Assembly (NCBI GenBank): GCA_002633005.1
Contig: NMRA01001102.1
Span: forward strand, 21,160-54,740
DNA from: Phoronis australis
Lineage: Eukaryota; Phoronida; Phoronidae
DNA length: 33,581 bases
Reading direction: 5' to 3'
Part shown: positions 1-10,790 of the stretch, piece after piece
Numbering within the stretch: position 1 is the first letter of the stretch
How the letters are laid out: each line of letters opens with the position of its first letter
The notes under the pieces: model-generated
Told to the model about the DNA's origin: nothing
Seen by the model: the letters and a program-made list of their open reading frames with translations, nothing else
The model's database searches: none
Position numbers and translations under genes: made by a program

Positions 1-816
1 CCCCCCCCCCCGCTCGGCGCCACGCGCCTCGGATTCGACCTTTGCGGGAATCCTAAACCCCCCCTTACTGAAAACGTAGATCCGCCACTGATACCCCACC
101 GTTTACCTTGACGAGCGGGGTTAGGACCAATCTTATTTAGTGGGAATGTTCATTGCATGATTTTGTAACAAGATCGAGTGTTGTCTCACCCTCTGTTTCT
201 GTATTAGCATGACACCTGTTGGTTATCGTCGATACTAGTGCGTTCATATAATTTGGTCATACCTTATTAGGTCAGGGCGCGCGCGCGCGCGCATGAAATC
301 TAAGAACGTTAACTTGGTGACTTGTCATTGGCCCGATTTGTCATGTGACACCCTGTATCAATAGTGGGTCCACCTCGTGGTTTCGGGAGTTCGGTCACTA
401 ATTTCCTAGCGTCGTACAGACGCGACATTTCGGCTCTACCAAATTCAGCCGAAGCGGAACTCACAGTTATAAGCCCACTAAAGTTGTCTAACAAACGCAC
501 GCGCTCACCGCACTTACTCCAGCAAGGACCGACAATGTCCGACATCGCAACTCAAGATTGATTGTGAGTAAACATACTAGCCACTGTTACTGTTTTGATT
601 AGCTAATAAATACTGCATACTGTATACTTCAACTTGGCGATTGTTTCCTTTGACTTAAAAGATCGTTCACCTAAAATAGTTCACAAGTCCTGCCCGGGCT
701 CGATAACAATTTCATTTGGTTCAGTTTTGACAAGAAGACAGGTTATTTGGTTAAATTTTGACTAAAGACGCAGGAACTATAGGGAACAAACCGTAGTTAG
801 CTTCGCCGGACATACA
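1..816. other. Non-coding stretch, possible old repeat edge
   Basis: I see no convincing gene here. The first hundred bases start with a C run and contain phrases of a kind often seen in dispersed repeats of invertebrate genomes, so a truncated mobile element is possible but unproven. The short open frames at 309-561 on both strands overlap each other, have no recognisable motif and are best read as chance. Confidence 0.4.
277..292. repeat. (GC)n microsatellite
   Basis: An uninterrupted run of eight GC dinucleotides. This alternating purine-pyrimidine tract could adopt Z-DNA; no function is implied. Confidence 0.9.
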
Positions 817-932
817 GGTTACTTGTGGAACGAACGAACACTGGTTGGTCGTGGAACGAATGAACAGGTTGATCGTCGAACGAACAAACAGGTTGGTCGT
901 CGAATGAACATGTTGGTATTGCCGAACAGACA
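817..932. repeat. 24-nt minisatellite, about five units
   Basis: Units begin near 817, 843, 867, 891 and 911 and follow the pattern GGTTGGTCGTSGAACGAAYR plus four bases. Two bases separate units 1 and 2, the fourth is shortened to 20 nt and the last is diverged. The open frame on the minus strand through it (751-993) owes its repeated residues to this array, so I do not call it a gene. Confidence 0.8.
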
Positions 933-1074
933 TACGGTAATAGGCTAACAGACAGAACAGAGGGGAGTCGTACCAATTATTAATTACCTTCAAGAGTTTA
1001 TTTAGAGAAACAAGAAAAATTTAAGGATTGCAATATTCTTGGTCGTAGTGGATGTTTGCGTCGGTAGCACGTTG

Positions 1075-1128
1075 TATGCGTGTGCGTGTGCCTGCGCATG
1101 TGTGCGCGTCCGTGCGTGTGTGTGTGTT
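1075..1128. repeat. Impure (TG)n / (GC) microsatellite
   Basis: A run of TG, GC and CG dinucleotides ending in about six clean TG steps near 1118-1128. No gene overlaps it. Confidence 0.85.
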
Positions 1129-1518
1129 TTCATGTACAAGTTTTTATGAGGACCCAATAAAAATGCAAATTCAAAGATCCATAGAAACGTGTTTTGATAG
1201 TTCCTAAGTTATCTTGCCAAGCTCAATAATAATGAATGTTGTTGAAAATGATTAGTGACCTTCACGTACGTATGCAAGATGCAATATAGCAACACTTGTT
1301 GTGATTCTGTCAGTAAAATTTAGGATATTTAGTCAGCATTCTGGTTGAAACTTTGTTGTCCAATTTAGTTTAAGGGTATTTCAGTATTCATCTTTCAAAT
1401 TCATAATACACTCAACCTCACTTAACTAAAAGGAGAGGCCTTATCTGAGTGTTGACTTATGTACAAGCTTAAGGAAAGGTGGTGACTTAGGCAGACTGGC
1501 GAGTTTCATGGTAGTACA

Positions 1519-2140
1519 TGTGATGACAAGTCGAGGGAGGGGCCCTGTATTTTGAAAGGTAAACTTTGGGAATGTCATACTTGAACCACTTCACTGGCAT
1601 TTAGGTCAAAGAACACATTTAGATATCTCGTTTTACCATGCTACTTTGTACCACTTAACTGGATGACCAGTGTTAATACCAGATTGCAGTCACACTAAAT
1701 ATCAATTTTGACTTTAATTTGTTCCAAAATTGTTTTTGCAGAATGACGAGTTGTTTGTAGAGTAGGTGATGTTGAGTTAAGGGAGGTACCGAGGTCACCT
1801 GAGTGTATTTTGAATGATAACATTGGTAGTGTCATGCTTGAGCCAATTCAGGGGCATTTAAGTCTTATTATCACATTTAGATATCTGGTGTTTTCCACAC
1901 TACTTTGTATAAATTAACTGGGCGATTAGTGTTAAACGGTAAAACCAGATTCTAGCCGCATTAAATATCACTTTTTACTTAGAAAGTGGTCCAACACTGT
2001 AAATACAAACTGAGGAGTTACCTGTACAGTATGGGATGAGGAGGTCCGTGTAAGCGAGATCACCTGTATTTTGAACAGTACCCATTTCAACCCACTGTCC
2101 CATTATTGGGACGCCCTTTAAAACTCTGCCTAAAACTAAA
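1519..2140. repeat. Diverged tandem repeat, period about 250-270 bp
   Basis: Three related segments follow one another. Corresponding landmarks start near 1520 (GTGATGACAAG), 1766 (GTGATGTTGAG) and 2033 (GGGATGAGGAG). The first two then share, in the same order, a TGTATTTTGAA-type phrase, a GTCAT..TTGA phrase, CACATTTAGATATCT and an ACTTTGTA..TTAACTGG phrase. The third copy keeps only the first part. Copies differ by many substitutions and small indels, so the duplication is old. It lies directly upstream of the piggyBac remnant but I cannot show it belongs to that element. Confidence 0.65.
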
Positions 2141-2439
2141 TATAGACATAGTTTTGCAGCTGATTCATAATGACTTCCATCCATGCAAGTAACTAAAACA
2201 ACAAATGTCACTAATTACAATTGTCTCCCCTTTATTGCATCACAAAGGCGTTATTGTGACGCCACGCCATCCATGCGGAACAAAAATGACTCAAAGACAA
2301 AGGTAAGTTCATTTTATGTTATTATTACTTGCTATGAAATTTTGCAAATATGAATTAACACCATTGTAGATTGTGAATAACATATTACTCAGTGGTTTGT
2401 TTTATGTTGTGCTAATTACATATAACTTATTTTAAATCC

Positions 2440-2460
2440 GTCCCATTAAAGGGACAACGG
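2440..2460. repeat. Short palindrome with TTAA, second copy of one at 2094-2114
   Basis: GTCCCATTAAAGGGAC is an inverted repeat around a central TTAA. A sister sequence, GTCCCATTATTGGGAC, lies about 345 bp upstream. TTAA is the piggyBac target, so one of these could mark an element edge, but I found no matching inverted end downstream of the transposase. Confidence 0.35.
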
Positions 2461-2519
2461 GGTCAAATGGGTGCTCTAGACCTTCGATAAACATTGACAT
2501 TTTTTCATATTTTTGCAGA

Positions 2520-4179
2520 CTCTTCTCGGTAAATGATGCAATTTCAATGTTGAAAGATGACCAGCACTTCCAAAGGGCTGATATTTTCATTGATCCTCCT
2601 GATGAAGGCAACGTCACTGATGAGGACACGGTGAGTGGTGATGAAGATGGTAGTGGGAATGTCGACAACTTGCCACCTCGCCTACTGACTTCAGCTACGT
2701 CCGTGACATTGGTACAAAATGAACGAAGACATGTGAATGTTGTTGAGGAAGTTGAAGAAGAAGTAGAAGAAGATGCCAGTGGTGATGATTTACCTGTTGT
2801 GCCTGCTCCAAAAAAAAGTAAGCAGTAAGCCGAAACCAACACAGAAAGTTGTCAGATCCTGGTCCGAAGAAGATATCCCAAAGTCAGATAAATTTGCGTG
2901 GCAGCCAGTTCATTTTGATGGTGACAGTCTGCCGCAAACACCAACCGGATTATTTGAACTTTTTTTGATCGAGATGTAATTGTGTTATTAGTTGTGCAAA
3001 CTATCAAATATGCTGCATCCAAGGGTAATCATACATGTCAAGTGACCGCTGATGAGATGTGTGGCTTCCTTGGAATCCTTTGGTATCTGGTTATTCCCCG
3101 TTCCTCGCCGGCGTATGTACTGGTCACTGGATGAGGATGTGAGAAATGAGGCCATGGCCAGCACCATGTCAAGAAATCGCTTCGACGAAATAATGAAGTA
3201 CCTCCATCTACCAGACAACGTCTCTCTCGATGCAACAGACAAGATGGCAAAGGTGAGGCCCCTGTTATCAGCCATCAAGGAAAGGTGTTTAGGCAATTTC
3301 ATCAAGCAACAAAACCTGTATATTGACGAGAGTGTGATACCGTATTACGGCCAGCATGGTGCCAAACAGTTCATTAGAGGGAAGCCAATACGATTCGGTT
3401 TCAAGATGTGGGCCCTAACAACACCATTGGGATACGTTGTCCAGTTTGAACCGTATCAAGGGAGAAACAGAAGGCAAGCAACTGAATCTGCTGTAATTTG
3501 GAATGGGAGGCGGTGTGGTCTTGGACCTCTTAGCCAAACTCCAAAAAGACAACGGCTACCATCTAACCTTTGATAACCTATTTACGTCCTTCCCTCTCAT
3601 TGACGAGCTGACAAAGAAGGGCATCCCATGCACTGGCACCATATGTGCAAATCGTGTCGGCGATTGTCCTCTCTTGCCAATAAAAGAGATGCAATCGAAG
3701 CCGCGTGGGTACTACGATTTTGCCCTGGACAAGTCAAACCTGCTAATGGTAGTTCGCTGGAACGACAACAACATTGTAAATATTGCATCAAATATCCATG
3801 GAGTGGAGTCCGTCCACCAAGCCCAACGATGGTCCAGGGCCGAGAAAAGGATAGTTAAAATCTCACAGCCATTTGTGATTAAACATTACAACAACACCAT
3901 GGGAGGGGTTGATAGAATGGACCAGAATGTGGAGTTAGTGTACGGTCGAAGAAGTGGTGGTGGTGCATTTTTGCATATTGTCTAGATGTCTGTGTTCAGC
4001 AAGCGTGGCACTTATACCGCGCCACACCAGCTGCAAAACAACAACCCAAGGATCTGTTCGACGTCAGGCAAGACATCGCCCGTGTGTACCCAAAACTGGC
4101 CCCAGTGGAACTATACATGTGACAGTCCATGGACCAGAAAGAGTATTACCAATTGAAACACGTTGTGTGCGACCATTAA
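2520..4179 (+). pseudogene. piggyBac-family transposase, frameshifted
   Basis: This is a cut-and-paste DNA transposase of the DDE_Tnp_1_7 (PGBD) family, read through several frames. An acidic N-terminal part (ADIFIDPPDE, then TDEDTVSGDEDG) starts just after a good splice acceptor at 2510-2518. The core follows: FELFFD near 2950, PRRRMYWS near 3100, MSRNRFDEIMKYLHL near 3165. The three catalytic Asp positions of the family are readable: YIDES near 3320, TFDNLFTS near 3570, MGGVDRMDQ near 3900. KKWWW follows near 3950. Reading requires frame changes in the A run at 2810-2817, the T run at 2960-2966, near 3095, near 3497 and near 3943. The C-terminal Cys-rich finger common in the family is not visible before the stops at 4120-4122 and 4177-4179. 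The frame breaks make it non-functional unless the assembly carries indel errors. I could not identify terminal inverted repeats. Confidence 0.92.
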
Positions 4180-6308
4180 AATAATTTGAAAATCAGTTCA
4201 GAGTACCATTACATCTTCGGTATTTTTCAACACCCTTGTAGAAAAACGGTTAAACGTGTACACTGGTGCCTTACATTTGGGTGAAAAGGGTACAAAAACC
4301 AAGACATAAAGCACAATTGTGCCAAAACAATTGTGTCGTGTTTAGGACTCTGTTATGGCAGTAGACGAGTTCAGGATACAAGATTTATATTGACACAGGC
4401 GTTTCTTCTGTTTCTCTGAAGGTCTGAATAGTCAATAAAATGTCATGCATCGTATATTAACAATTGAGTATAAATACCGGCTTTGCAAGTAAACACGGGA
4501 ATATTTATTCTTTGTCTCAGTGGCTATTCATCGTTTTATAACAGTGTTTTTATAACATTAAAATCATTTACAATGTAGGCAAAGGCCGTTTGACAACATA
4601 CACTTATAAGAAAGGTGGGAGAAGTAATATGCGGTCCCTCGATGTAGTGTTCGGAGGCTTGGCTTTGGAGGTGCTTGAAAAGGGCCACTAGAAAACCGTT
4701 TGGAAGTTGTTGTAGTTGGACAATGGTTCTCTACGTCAACCGGTGTCACCGTCCGCTCTTGATATCTCAAAAAAATTATCTAACGTCTGTTGTGTGGTAC
4801 CGAGCAATTATAGCATTATTGATGTCTTCACGGCAATAAAATACTGGCTGAAATACATTGAAGTGTCAAGGACAGAAACTACTAACTCTTTAACATCTGG
4901 CTTATGAAATTGAATAATTCGTGAAAAGTTAGTGTAGAAGAAATGAATATACGATAAAAATTAGTCAAAACGCTGCAATGGGTTTTTATTTCTTGACACC
5001 ATCTTTGAATCGATGCGTGTTTACATTAATGTATTCATTAAGCGTGGTAGATAAATGGCATTTGCATCGTGACATCAGTCAAAAGAACGAGCCTGAAAGC
5101 AAACCTCTGAAAACCAGTGTCGTCTGAAATACTGTCTCCCCCCAATGACGAGCACAAGAGGTTAAATAGATTAACACAAACAGCGAGAAGACCGGCCTCG
5201 TCACAGTTGATAATAAAACATATATCTGGGCGTATTTATTGATATTGTTTGATTGGTATTGATAGAAGCAAATTTTTTTTTGTATCATGTATGAACAAGC
5301 GCACCTAGTACAGCTAATGCCTGATCTGATGGTCGCTACCTTATTTCTTCTGAAAGTTTTGAATTGAAGCTCGTGAGGCTTATATGTTCTGTCCTGATAG
5401 ATACCTATACGATAAATTGTATTCGCTTGTGTGGGTTTCATATTCTGGTAACGAATTATTTTTGAGAATGAGTCACGAAAACTTGAATATCGTGGATGTC
5501 AAAATGTTAAAAGATATGTTAATTGTTTTGTTATTGCAGTATCCTGGTTGCGGTTAGTTTACTTCTTCAACACTTGGTGTCTCTGCTGTAGTCTAGCTAA
5601 GGATGTTGGATAATAAAACATGGTTGCTGTCAGACGTTGCAAGTTTTCTCTCTGGTTTTATTAATCAAGTTACTGCAGTTATACATTTAGTCTATGGTGA
5701 CTACTGTGGTAGCTGGTAGTATCTATTCTAATGTATGTGTTAAGTAAAAGATGTGTCATGTGTTTAGTGTTGGTACGATTCATTTATGAGGACAGAAACT
5801 TAGGCTATTTAAAATATTACAAATTCATTTACCATTTTCATGATGTTTTTGATGATATGTTATTTTGAATCTATCAGTGCATTAAAAACAGCATACACGT
5901 ACCAGTTTATGCATATTGAGCACATTACAAGCAAGAACAGTTTATATTTTTACTGTGTGCTGCGAACACATAATGGTCCCTAGTAGTGAGGAATGGGTAA
6001 CAAGTTCCGCTGAATCTTTACATGCCACTCTTTTTCTGCTGGTACTTGGAGTCCCTTCGATTTGGTTATTCGTGTGGGTACAATTTTAGACGAAATTCTA
6101 GTCAAATAGAAATTTCAACGAATTTACGGGAGTAGAAATGCAGAGATTAGAAATCTGATCTTCCCTCTACAAGAGTCGCGTTACCCAGTCTATACATGAG
6201 TTTCCTTTGTGCTTGGTAAGAGTTTGGAAGGCCTATTTGAAGCAGACTAAAATTATTTCTATGAACTATTTGCATCACATTAATGATAAATAACAAAAAT
6301 ATTTGTTA
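4180..6308. other. Intergenic or intronic sequence before the TPR gene
   Basis: AT-rich sequence with no convincing coding region. The 120-aa minus-strand frame at 5079-5441 has no recognisable motif and low-complexity composition. The right-hand part ends in a splice acceptor for the TPR gene, so it is probably an intron whose first exon and promoter I cannot place. Confidence 0.5.
4434..4439 (+). promoter_or_regulatory. AATAAA poly(A) signal candidate
   Basis: A canonical AATAAA lies about 255 bp downstream of the last piggyBac stop. It could be the element's own polyadenylation signal, but the hexamer is common by chance in AT-rich DNA. Confidence 0.3.
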
Positions 6309-6316
6309 ATTTTCAG
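6305..6316 (+). promoter_or_regulatory. Splice acceptor ahead of the TPR gene start
   Basis: A pyrimidine-rich tract ending TTAATTTTCAG lies 8 bp before the ATG used here. Vertebrate IFIT genes have the same design: a tiny first exon, then one large exon with nearly all coding sequence. If the acceptor is used, a few codons may come from an upstream exon, because the frame stays open back to the junction. An out-of-frame ATG CGA TGA at 6320-6328 overlaps the start. Confidence 0.6.
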
Positions 6317-6324
6317 CTTATGCG

Positions 6325-8616
6325 ATGATGCAAGAAAAGAAGAAGGAAATTCTAGACAGACTGAAGTGTTTTCCAAGTTCTTTTCAATTAGATCAGAGTG
6401 GAATGAATGTACCAAAACTGAAGAAAGTGAAAAAAACAACATTTAAGGAAGACCATGAAAACACAACACTTTTCCAGAGGATTGCAGATAAGAACTTGTT
6501 GGCATATTTGGAATATCGAATTCCTGGCTCTGAAAATAGATCAAAAGCGTTGAAGTACAACAAGGAAGTAAGAATTTCAGAGCCAAATAACATCATTGCT
6601 TTGGCTAATCATGCTCGAATGCTCATAGACGATGACGATTTGCCAGGGGCGGAGGAAACACTAAATATTCTGAGCGCTTTACCTGAAAATGAAAAATTGT
6701 TGGCAACTGCCAAGGCAGAATTAGCTTACTCGTTTTCAAAGTTTGGTACCAGAGAAGACTTAAAAGAAGCCATCGAGCTTTATAAGGATTTAGATTTTTG
6801 CCCCTTGGAAAGATGGGAATGGGTATATCGGTATGGTGTTGTAATCCAACGATGTCTAAATCCTGAGGTATTTGTTGGTGATCGGGATTTCGTTGCGAGC
6901 GTATTATTTATGGATGGGCTGAAAAAATTTGTGGAAGTTATTAAATCCCCCGAAGCTCACAACACAACGATGGCATTAGCGTACACAAAGATTACTTCCA
7001 TGTGCTTCAGCTACGATAGGTTACCTGAAGAATACAAGGACGCCAAATACAAAAAAGAGGTTGAAAAGTGTCGAGCGTATACTTGTAAAGCTCTGGGCAT
7101 TAGAGAACTGGGTTCTGACGAATGCATGCAAAAAGCCCTACGGTGCGACTCAAAAAACTTTGAGGTTCTTCAAGAATATGGTCGATTTTGCCGAAGAAAC
7201 AAAGATTTTGATAAGGCAAGAAAGCTCTTGGAAGAATCCTATCAGATTCAACCAACAGTCATTAATTGTTTACAGTTAGGTTTGTTAGAAGTTGACGAGT
7301 ATAACCACGAAAAAAATTATATAGCTCGAAACCCTAGTGGTGGTCAAAGTGGGTCTTATTTTATGACGAGTGTATTCAAGACAGCCTCCAAGAATATGAT
7401 TTTAGAAGACGACGAAAACAACGTTCATTTGAACAAAGCACTAGGCTACTTTGATGAGGCAAACAAGTTATGTGAAGGCACATCTTCGGCTGTCCTTCAT
7501 AACCAAGGGCTTGTATACCGCAGATTAAAACGTGTTGATAAAGCCATTACATGCTTTCAAGAAGCTCTTAGAAGCGCTGGGTCTCAGAAAATGAGCGTAG
7601 TATCAGGTTACGAACAGCAAGGTTACTGCTTTGAATGGCTTGCTAAGCAAGATAAAGGGAAGTGTGACCTTTTAAATCGGAAAGCCATCACCATGCTGTT
7701 TTTTGCTCTAGAGGCTGCTACACATTTGAATCTGCCGTTTTTGTATCGCAGTCAATCTACTTCTACGTTGCAAAGTCTTCTTAAGGATATATTGAACAGA
7801 AACCGTGGAAGAATTGACGCTCACGAGAATTTGGTAAATTATCATGAACTTCTTGGTGAGCACCCACAGGCATTGGAGTATATGAAACGGGTTTTAGAGC
7901 TCAACCCGTTTGATTCCAGTGCGCACTTGAAAATGGCGGAGTTACTAATAAGTGGCGGGCAATGTCAAGAAGCTCTTAATCTGTTGACGATGATGATGGC
8001 ACCGAACTCTCGTCACAGAAGGCATGTTCTTAAGAACAAAAAACTTTTAGTTGACGTAAGAAAGCAATTGGCAAAGGAAAATTTAAAGGCAGGAGAAATC
8101 TATATAGCAAGCGAACATTTTCGAAGGGCCTATCAGGTTGTCTTTGAAACTGAGGACACAGAAGTGGATGACCGAAATCGAATTTTTATCACAGGTCAAG
8201 AATCCGAAAATTGTTTTATTTACTTTTCTGAAATTATTGAAGAATACTTTGGATTGTCCTGTTTATGTTCTAATGATATTCACCCAGGTACCTATGAGAC
8301 CGACTTTTTGCCATTTGCACTAGAAAGTATCAAGAGCTTTTTGTTCGTTTTCCTTAATGCAGAAGAATTACGAGGGGAGCCCAAGCACTTAGTCGAGTGC
8401 ACTCTGAAGTACATACAGAAGCCGAGTGACGGTTTGTACAGTGTAAGCGTGTCTCAATGTGCCGATCTGGTACAATCACTGAAATTTGCCCACTTTAACC
8501 CCGTACCTCCCTACAGTTCTTGGAAGGGCGTCTCAAACGATTCTGAAGAGTTTGTTGAACTTGTGATGCAGCTATTTGAAGGATTAACCACTCTAGTGTG
8601 CCAGAAAGCGCCATGA
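6325..8616 (+). CDS. TPR-repeat protein, IFIT-like, 763 aa
   Basis: The only long intact gene in the window. It is an all-helical protein of tetratricopeptide repeats. Likely repeat blocks lie near residues 60-115 (LLAYLEYR, then alternating ALKY and ALANHARM), 120-175 (KAELAYSFSKFG, AIELYKDL), 265-325 (YGRFCRRNKDFDKARKLLEE), 370-445 (NQGLVYRRLKRVDKAITCFQ, EQQGYCFEWLAK) and 495-565 (NYHELLGEHPQALEYMKRV, then AELLISGGQCQEALNLL). The order and spacing, with an opening LAYLEYR/AELAYS region, resemble interferon-induced IFIT proteins, which bind foreign RNA ends in vertebrates. Those are about 480 aa; this one has roughly 200 extra C-terminal residues (from about 600) that I do not recognise. No signal peptide or membrane segment is evident, so it is probably cytosolic. 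The start is the first ATG after the splice acceptor; a second ATG follows at once. Antiviral function is inference from family resemblance; a generic TPR scaffold is the alternative. Confidence 0.75.
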   Translation: MMQEKKKEILDRLKCFPSSFQLDQSGMNVPKLKKVKKTTFKEDHENTTLFQRIADKNLLAYLEYRIPGSENRSKALKYNKEVRISEPNNIIALANHARMLIDDDDLPGAEETLNILSALPENEKLLATAKAELAYSFSKFGTREDLKEAIELYKDLDFCPLERWEWVYRYGVVIQRCLNPEVFVGDRDFVASVLFMDGLKKFVEVIKSPEAHNTTMALAYTKITSMCFSYDRLPEEYKDAKYKKEVEKCRAYTCKALGIRELGSDECMQKALRCDSKNFEVLQEYGRFCRRNKDFDKARKLLEESYQIQPTVINCLQLGLLEVDEYNHEKNYIARNPSGGQSGSYFMTSVFKTASKNMILEDDENNVHLNKALGYFDEANKLCEGTSSAVLHNQGLVYRRLKRVDKAITCFQEALRSAGSQKMSVVSGYEQQGYCFEWLAKQDKGKCDLLNRKAITMLFFALEAATHLNLPFLYRSQSTSTLQSLLKDILNRNRGRIDAHENLVNYHELLGEHPQALEYMKRVLELNPFDSSAHLKMAELLISGGQCQEALNLLTMMMAPNSRHRRHVLKNKKLLVDVRKQLAKENLKAGEIYIASEHFRRAYQVVFETEDTEVDDRNRIFITGQESENCFIYFSEIIEEYFGLSCLCSNDIHPGTYETDFLPFALESIKSFLFVFLNAEELRGEPKHLVECTLKYIQKPSDGLYSVSVSQCADLVQSLKFAHFNPVPPYSSWKGVSNDSEEFVELVMQLFEGLTTLVCQKAP

Positions 8617-8733
8617 GGCATTTTATCTGGGTTAAAATGTACAAAGAAATATATATACAATTATTCTACTCAAATACATAAATTAAAAAAAAAACTGTTG
8701 TTAAGATTACAATGACATATGATTACGAAAGTA

Positions 8734-8739
8734 AATAAA
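8734..8739 (+). promoter_or_regulatory. AATAAA poly(A) signal for the TPR gene
   Basis: A canonical AATAAA lies about 120 bp after the stop codon, a sensible distance for a short 3' UTR. A second AATAAA at about 8820 is already inside the opposite-strand LINE remnant. Confidence 0.55.
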
Positions 8740-8765
8740 TCATTTTCATACACATGTATACAATT

Positions 8766-10090
8766 CTATCCACTCACACAAAGAGATTTAATATTGTAAA
8801 GAAATTTTGATACTATTTCGAATAAAACTGTATTTTCATTTGGGTTGAGTTCTTGACATCCATATAGAAAAAAATTGATTTTGTTGTACACTTGCGGAAT
8901 TTCAGAATATTTTTTATAAATATTGGGGTATTGTTCGAGTGTCTGGAAAAGCTGTACTCTCTGCTCCTTGCATACCTCACAAGCAAAGAAAACATGAGCA
9001 TTTGTCTGCGTCTCCACATCAACACAGAGGCGAAATATTATTAAAATTATGTCTAAATTTCTCGTTGTTTAGGAATAGACCGCATCTTGATCTGTATAGG
9101 ATTATTTCGTGGTTGCGAGGAAGTTGGAACAATGTCAATGGGACTGGCAACTCTTGAGTAATAGTATGTATTTTTAAGTTATTTTTAGAGTGACGATTGA
9201 AGTGCTTTTTATTTTGAATGGTAAGGAATTCCAGTTGTGAATACAAGTTAACATGGTAGATTTCCTGAAGGCTTGGCTGAGGGAAGATGGAATAGTGTGT
9301 ATGTTACTTTGCCGCAGTCCTGGTCTCGTGTTAGGTCTTTTGTAGGAGTCAAAGAGGATTTTGTTTGAGTAATTGTTTATGTTGGTTAAGACTTTGAATG
9401 TATACATGGACAAGTAGAGTTTACGACGGGTTGCTAGTTTTCTCCAGTTGAAACTGTTTAGAACCTTGATTGTGTTGGATCCTTTGTATGCTCCTGTTAT
9501 GGCTAAAGCCGCTTGGTATTGTAGTCTTTCTAATTGAAGAAGTATGCCAGCGTTTGCCGATTGGTAGATTATGTCACAGTAATTTAGATGTAGAAGAACA
9601 AAAGACTTGAACAGAGTTTCAAGATGCATGGAGTTGAGATGACGAGAGACAATTCTAATTGGATTGATTAATTTTGTACTTTGTGAACGAGTTCGCGACA
9701 GTGAGGCGTAAATGTAAGCTTGTGGTCTAGTAGCAATCCCAGGTGTTTGTGTGTGTGTTTATTGGGAATAACTTCCCCATTGAGTGATAATTCCAGCATT
9801 AGATTTGTTTTGAATTCAGTATTATTATACTTAGAATATATAAGATCAACACTTTTTTCAGGTTTAAATTTCATCTTCCATTTGCAAGACCAGTCACAGA
9901 GTTTGTATGGGTTAGTTTGCAATTGTAAGGAGTCATGGGGATGCCCTTTTGAGAATAGGTAGAAAATTGCAGTGTCATCAGCATATAAGAATGTTTTGGA
10001 ATTTATTGTGTCTGGAAGGTCATTGGTGTACAATAAAAAGAAACGGTATTTATATCCTTTAGATTGGACGGAGACTGATGTTAAAAACAA
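8766..10090 (-). mobile_element. 5'-truncated LINE (non-LTR) retrotransposon remnant
   Basis: Read on the minus strand, this is the second half of a non-LTR reverse transcriptase plus its C-terminal region. The first piece (10090-9668) has LLYTNDLPD followed by FLYADDTAIF, which holds the YADD catalytic motif, then the KMKFKPEKS and HLGLLLDHKLTF phrases typical of jockey/CR1-type elements. The next piece (9629-9174), in another frame, has LHLNYCDIIYQ, LERLQYQAALAITGAYKG and RRKLYLSMYTFKVL. The last piece (to 8766) has the NAHVFFACEVCKEQR phrase that usually closes these proteins. The pieces lie in different frames with stops between. Similarity fades right after the degenerate PQGS-like motif near 10070, so the copy is 5'-truncated, as is usual for LINEs. 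It faces the TPR gene and starts about 150 bp after its stop. The exact clade is not resolved. Confidence 0.88.
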
Positions 10091-10790
10091 TTACGCGGTT
10101 TAATAATTTCGCCACTTGCGACTTCACATTTAGTACCTCCCCACACGTATGAAAACATTACTCAGTTTAAGAAGGAGGATTTCAGGAAGGGTTAGTCACC
10201 GTTGCCTATTTAGCAGAAATTTCCAAATTGTTCCCTTTGAGGGTTGACGAGACTGGATGTCCATTACTTTGCCTCATGTTAAAATGATGTACTGATAGTT
10301 ATTTGCAAATATGTTATAACAGGTTTTAGTATTGCTGTAAAGGAAGTAAGCTGTAAAAATTGTTAAGTTGCAGGTAATTCTGTATCGGCATTTCAATTGA
10401 TTTTAAAGATCCCAAAATAGTGTACAAGAAGTACACGGCGAAAGAAGCAAATAACGTTTGTGAAAAATGGAATTTTTATAAGCTAATTATAGTATTACAG
10501 TATTCATGTGTTGGTTCTTATAATTGTTTTTAGCATACTGTTTAAATTGTGTCCGAGGAATCGGTTATATGCATTACTAACTTAGTAGCTTGTGTTCATA
10601 GAATTTGCATTTAACAGACCATCATAGATTTTGTGAGCAATGTGTACGTCGTGGTCGTCGTTATCTTTGACATCACCTTAGTCGAATCGGATTTGAGCTT
10701 GAGACGAATCATAATTGATGGGCGTTTCGCCACTTATTCGCATATGTGTGCTCACTCGTGTATGAAATATATAATATGTTTGCTAATTTT
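10091..10790. other. Unassigned AT-rich sequence
   Basis: No gene or clear repeat is seen between the LINE remnant and the tandem array. Open frames here are short and without motifs. Confidence 0.4.

Noticed and set aside
2432-2842. 136-codon minus-strand frame rich in Ser and Thr
   Set aside because: It is antisense to the acidic N-terminal part of the piggyBac transposase; GAA/GAT-rich coding gives Ser/Thr-rich antisense frames.
5079-5441. 120-codon minus-strand frame
   Set aside because: No motif, AT-driven composition, no splice or promoter support.
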